In this document: positions 61,663 to 64,000 of the stretch, in pieces
Layout of the letters: each line of letters starts with the position of its first letter
Position numbering within the stretch: the first letter of the stretch is position 1
Position numbers and translations under genes: made by a program
The notes under the pieces: model-generated
The model's input: the letters and a program-made list of their open reading frames with translations, nothing else
Database searches by the model: none
What the model was told of the DNA's origin: nothing
NCBI GenBank assembly: GCA_963772065.1
Contig: CAVYVZ010000009.1
Coordinates: 744,001-808,000 of the forward strand
DNA from: CAVYVZ01 sp963772065
GTDB lineage: Bacteria > Acidobacteriota > Vicinamibacteria > Vicinamibacterales > UBA2999
Reading direction: 5' to 3'
Length of the DNA stretch: 64,000 nucleotides

Positions 61663-62504
61663 ATGGAACGGCGTAGTTTCGGTACCGACGAATCGCCTGG
61701 TGGCGGCGATTGGGCAGGGCACGTGGAAGATCGACACCGGTCATCGCGCGCGTGCGCTCGCCGCGCTTCGACTCGGGCTCGATCTCGGCATGACGCACAT
61801 CGACACCGCCGAGATGTACGGAAGCGCCGAGAACATCGTCGGCGAAGCCATCGCGGGCCGGCGCGACGAGGTGTTCCTCGTATCGAAAGTGCTTCCAAGC
61901 AACGCGTCTCGCGCGTGCCACGAAGATCGCGTGCGCCCAATCGCTCGAGCGGCTCCGCACGGATCGGCTCGACTGCTACCTTCTGCACTGGCGCGGCCAA
62001 TACGAGCTTGCCGAGACCTTTACGGCGTTCGAGGAGCTGACGCGTGAAGGGAAGATCCTCTCCTGGGGCGTGAGCAATTTCGACGAAGCGGATCTCGAGG
62101 AAGCCGCGGCGCTCGCCGGCGCGGGCGCGATTGCGTGCAACCAGGTCCTGTATCACCTGCAGGAGCGCGCGATCGAGCACGCCGTCCTTCCCTGGTGCGC
62201 CGGGCATGGCGTCGCGCTCGTCGCGTACAGCCCCTTCGGCGCCGGAGATTTTCCCGGTCCGCGCACGAAGGGCGGCCGCGTGCTGCAGGAGATTGCGGAC
62301 GCGCACGGCGCGACGCCGAGACAGGTTGCCCTGCGCTTCCTCCTGCGGCATCCTTCCGTGTTCGCGATTCCGAAGGCATCGAACCCGGAGCACGCCGCCG
62401 AGAACGCCGGCGCCGGTGATCTGCGGCTGACTGAGGAAGAGATCGCTCGGATCGACGAGGCATTTCCGCGGGGACCGCGCCCGCGCAGCCTCCCGATGCT
62501 CTAG
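61663..62504 (+). CDS. Aldo/keto reductase (two frameshifts)
   Basis: About 280 residues in three frames: 'MERRSFG' (ATG 61663), then after an extra base at 61684 'PTNRLVAAIGQGTWKID', 'GMTHIDTAEMYGSAENIVGE' with the catalytic Asp and Tyr, 'RDEVFLVSKVLPSNASR' (Lys), and after an extra base at 61913 'ATKIACAQSLERLRTDRLD', 'CYLLHWRGQYELAETF' (His) to the end 'RGPRPRSLPML'. The tetrad Asp-Tyr-Lys-His is complete, so the enzyme is intact if the two bases are errors. NADPH-dependent; substrate unknown. Confidence 0.85.
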
Positions 62505-62556
62505 GACCGGAAAATCGCCCGCTCGTGTCCGTCTCTACAAGAGAACGGGTCGACCA

Positions 62557-64000
62557 ATGCCAGACAACGACAGGAAGAAAATCGTTCTTCTCTCCGACGG
62601 CACCGGCAACAGCTCGGCGAAGCTCATGAAGACGAACGTGTGGCGTCTGTATGAGGCGATCGAGCTCGCCGCGGGCGATCAGGTGGCGCTCTACGACAAC
62701 GGCGTGGGCACCTCGTCGTTCCGCCCTTTCGCCGTCCTTGGAGGGGCGCTCGGCTGGGGACTCAAGCGGAATGTTCGGAACCTGTACATGTTCGCGTGCC
62801 GCAACTACACGCCACCTGCCGGTGGTGCGCCGGCCGATGAGATCTTTGCCTTCGGCTTCAGTCGCGGCGCGTTCACGATTCGCGTGCTCGTCGGCCTGAT
62901 CGAGCATCAGGGGTTGATCAAGGGCGTGCAGGGCCGCGAGCTGAAACGTCGAGCGAAGTGGGCCTACCGTGAATACCGCCGGGCGTCCAATCCGACCAGA
63001 GGTCTCGTCGCACCCCTGCGTGCCGTTCGGGACTGGATCCTCCGCCTGTGGGAGCGCGGGCCACGGTATACCGACGCGAACAACGTACGGCCTCGCATCG
63101 CCTTCGTCGGTCTGTGGGATACGGTCGACGCGTACGGTCTCCCGATGGACGAGATGACGCGTGGATGGGATCAATGGGTGTGGCCGTTGTCGCTGTGCGA
63201 TCATCGGCACCCTGCCAGCGTCGACAAACTGTGCCACGCCGTTGCCGTTGACGACGAGCGACACACGTTTCATCCGGTGCTCCTCGACGAATCGAAGGAA
63301 ACGCCGCAGGCACGGACGGATGAGGAACGCTTGACCCAGGTGTGGTTCGCGGGCGTCCACTCGAACGTGGGAGGCGGTTATCCGGACGACTCGCTGGCCT
63401 ACGTCCCGCTGCTCTGGATGGCGAACGAGGCGGTGAAGAAAGGTTTGCGCCTGCACCCGGAGGTCGTGGCGCAGTGGAAAGCGCGATCGGATCCGAACGG
63501 ACCCGCCTCCGACTCGCGGCGCGGACTGGGCAGCTACTATCGGTACAATCCGCGGAGCATCAAGAAGCTGACCGACGATCGCTTCGCTGACGTCACGATA
63601 CCGCTGCCGAAGATCCACGAGAGTGTGTTCCAGCGGATCACGAGCGGGCGCGATGAGTACGCGCCGATCGTCCTGCCCGAACGCTACTCGGTGGTGACGG
63701 CCAAGGGCGAAATCCTTCACGGCGCGACCAACCCGTACGAGCATTCCACGCAGTCGCAATCCCGCTGCGCGGATCAGGAGCGCGTCTGGAATCTCGTGTG
63801 GTGGCGTCGCATCACGTACTTCGCGACGGTGATTCTGACGCTGCTGCTCCTGGTGCCGCCGTTCCTCTTCGGTCCAGACGGCTGGGCGTTGTTTCCGTGG
63901 TCGTCACGGGCGCTCGGGGGCGCGATTGAACTGGTCGGCAACTTCGTCCCCGGCCGCGCACAACCGCTGGTCGAGTACTACCGCAGCTATCCTTTCCAGC
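62557..64000 (+). CDS. DUF2235 alpha/beta-hydrolase-like protein (truncated by window end)
   Basis: From ATG 62557 the frame is open to the window end (481 residues). It begins 'KKIVLLSDGTGNSSAKLMKT' (DUF2235: VLLSDGTGN) and has the nucleophile elbow 'FAFGFSRGAFTIRVL' (GxSxG), 'RIAFVGLWDTVDAYG', 'CHAVAVDDERHTFHPV', 'QVWFAGVHSNVGGGYPDD' (Asp/His region). At residues about 425-445 a hydrophobic helix follows ('YFATVILTLLLLVPPFLF'). DUF2235 includes type VI-secretion phospholipase effectors and other hydrolases; the anchored architecture argues for a membrane-bound hydrolase. Function uncertain. Confidence 0.85.
   Translation, partial: MPDNDRKKIVLLSDGTGNSSAKLMKTNVWRLYEAIELAAGDQVALYDNGVGTSSFRPFAVLGGALGWGLKRNVRNLYMFACRNYTPPAGGAPADEIFAFGFSRGAFTIRVLVGLIEHQGLIKGVQGRELKRRAKWAYREYRRASNPTRGLVAPLRAVRDWILRLWERGPRYTDANNVRPRIAFVGLWDTVDAYGLPMDEMTRGWDQWVWPLSLCDHRHPASVDKLCHAVAVDDERHTFHPVLLDESKETPQARTDEERLTQVWFAGVHSNVGGGYPDDSLAYVPLLWMANEAVKKGLRLHPEVVAQWKARSDPNGPASDSRRGLGSYYRYNPRSIKKLTDDRFADVTIPLPKIHESVFQRITSGRDEYAPIVLPERYSVVTAKGEILHGATNPYEHSTQSQSRCADQERVWNLVWWRRITYFATVILTLLLLVPPFLFGPDGWALFPWSSRALGGAIELVGNFVPGRAQPLVEYYRSYPFQ

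Overview
The window is about 64 kb of GC-rich bacterial DNA with dense operons, frequent GTG/TTG starts and 1-4 bp stop/start overlaps. The gene set points to a Gram-negative soil-type heterotroph, most likely Acidobacteriota (Vicinamibacteria-like): TonB-dependent receptors, BlaI/M56 pair, menaquinone via futalosine (mqnD, mqnE, menG), a WD40/TolB-amidohydrolase, a large Ser/Thr kinase-AAA-TPR regulator, a bacterial deoxyhypusine-synthase homologue. The taxonomic call is inference from gene content. No rRNA, tRNA, CRISPR or insertion sequence was recognised. At least 15 apparent single-base frameshifts are scattered over otherwise intact genes, including the core gene iscS; this pattern suggests an indel-prone consensus more than gene decay.

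Layout. 1-5 kb: partial winged-helix-like gene, deoxyhypusine-synthase-like enzyme, PIN-like protein, ROK protein, nagA, beta-repeat protein. 5-7 kb: queC/queD divergent pair and a HAD phosphatase. 6.8-13 kb: a metal/copper island of two divergent arms around a DtxR/MntR-family regulator (porin, CuA-type cupredoxin, di-haem oxidoreductase; and multicopper oxidase, ZIP transporter, cupredoxin), with the same inverted-repeat operator at the head of both arms. 13-21 kb: menG, a frameshifted PilT-like ATPase, CoA-transferase, a selenocysteine-type glutaredoxin with an in-frame TGA at the active site, aminotransferase, SUMF-type protein, SIMPL protein. 21-29 kb: DNA glycosylase, TolB-amidohydrolase, TonB receptor, M56/BlaI. 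29-37.5 kb: a sulfur-mobilisation block, cysM-mec-cysO/moeZ followed by iscR-iscS-iscU-iscA-hscB-hscA-fdx-iscX, each half preceded by an IscR type-1-like site. 38-41 kb: CBS protein, mqnD, GNAT, broken CHRD protein. 41-48.2 kb: a cobalamin uptake operon (btuB, DUF71, btuD, btuC, btuF, DUF71, second btuF) behind a cobalamin riboswitch. 48-53 kb: mqnE, nadA, sod, a membrane/zinc-ribbon pair, ACT protein. 53-64 kb: kinase-AAA-TPR regulator, DSD1-family PLP enzyme, moeA/moaB, GH3 glycosidase, aldo/keto reductase and a DUF2235 protein running off the end.

The most notable observations are: (1) the UxxC glutaredoxin with a hairpin that fits the bacterial SECIS geometry; (2) the two-armed DtxR-controlled metal-oxidation/uptake island; (3) the IscR-linked CysO-type cysteine synthesis module, where the ubiquitin-like carrier is fused to its E1 so its diglycine is internal; and (4) a family of intergenic elements built from exact 7-bp tandem units, with a different unit at each locus, often arranged as long inverted repeats. 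Several predicted operators overlap start codons, hinting at leaderless or near-leaderless transcripts.
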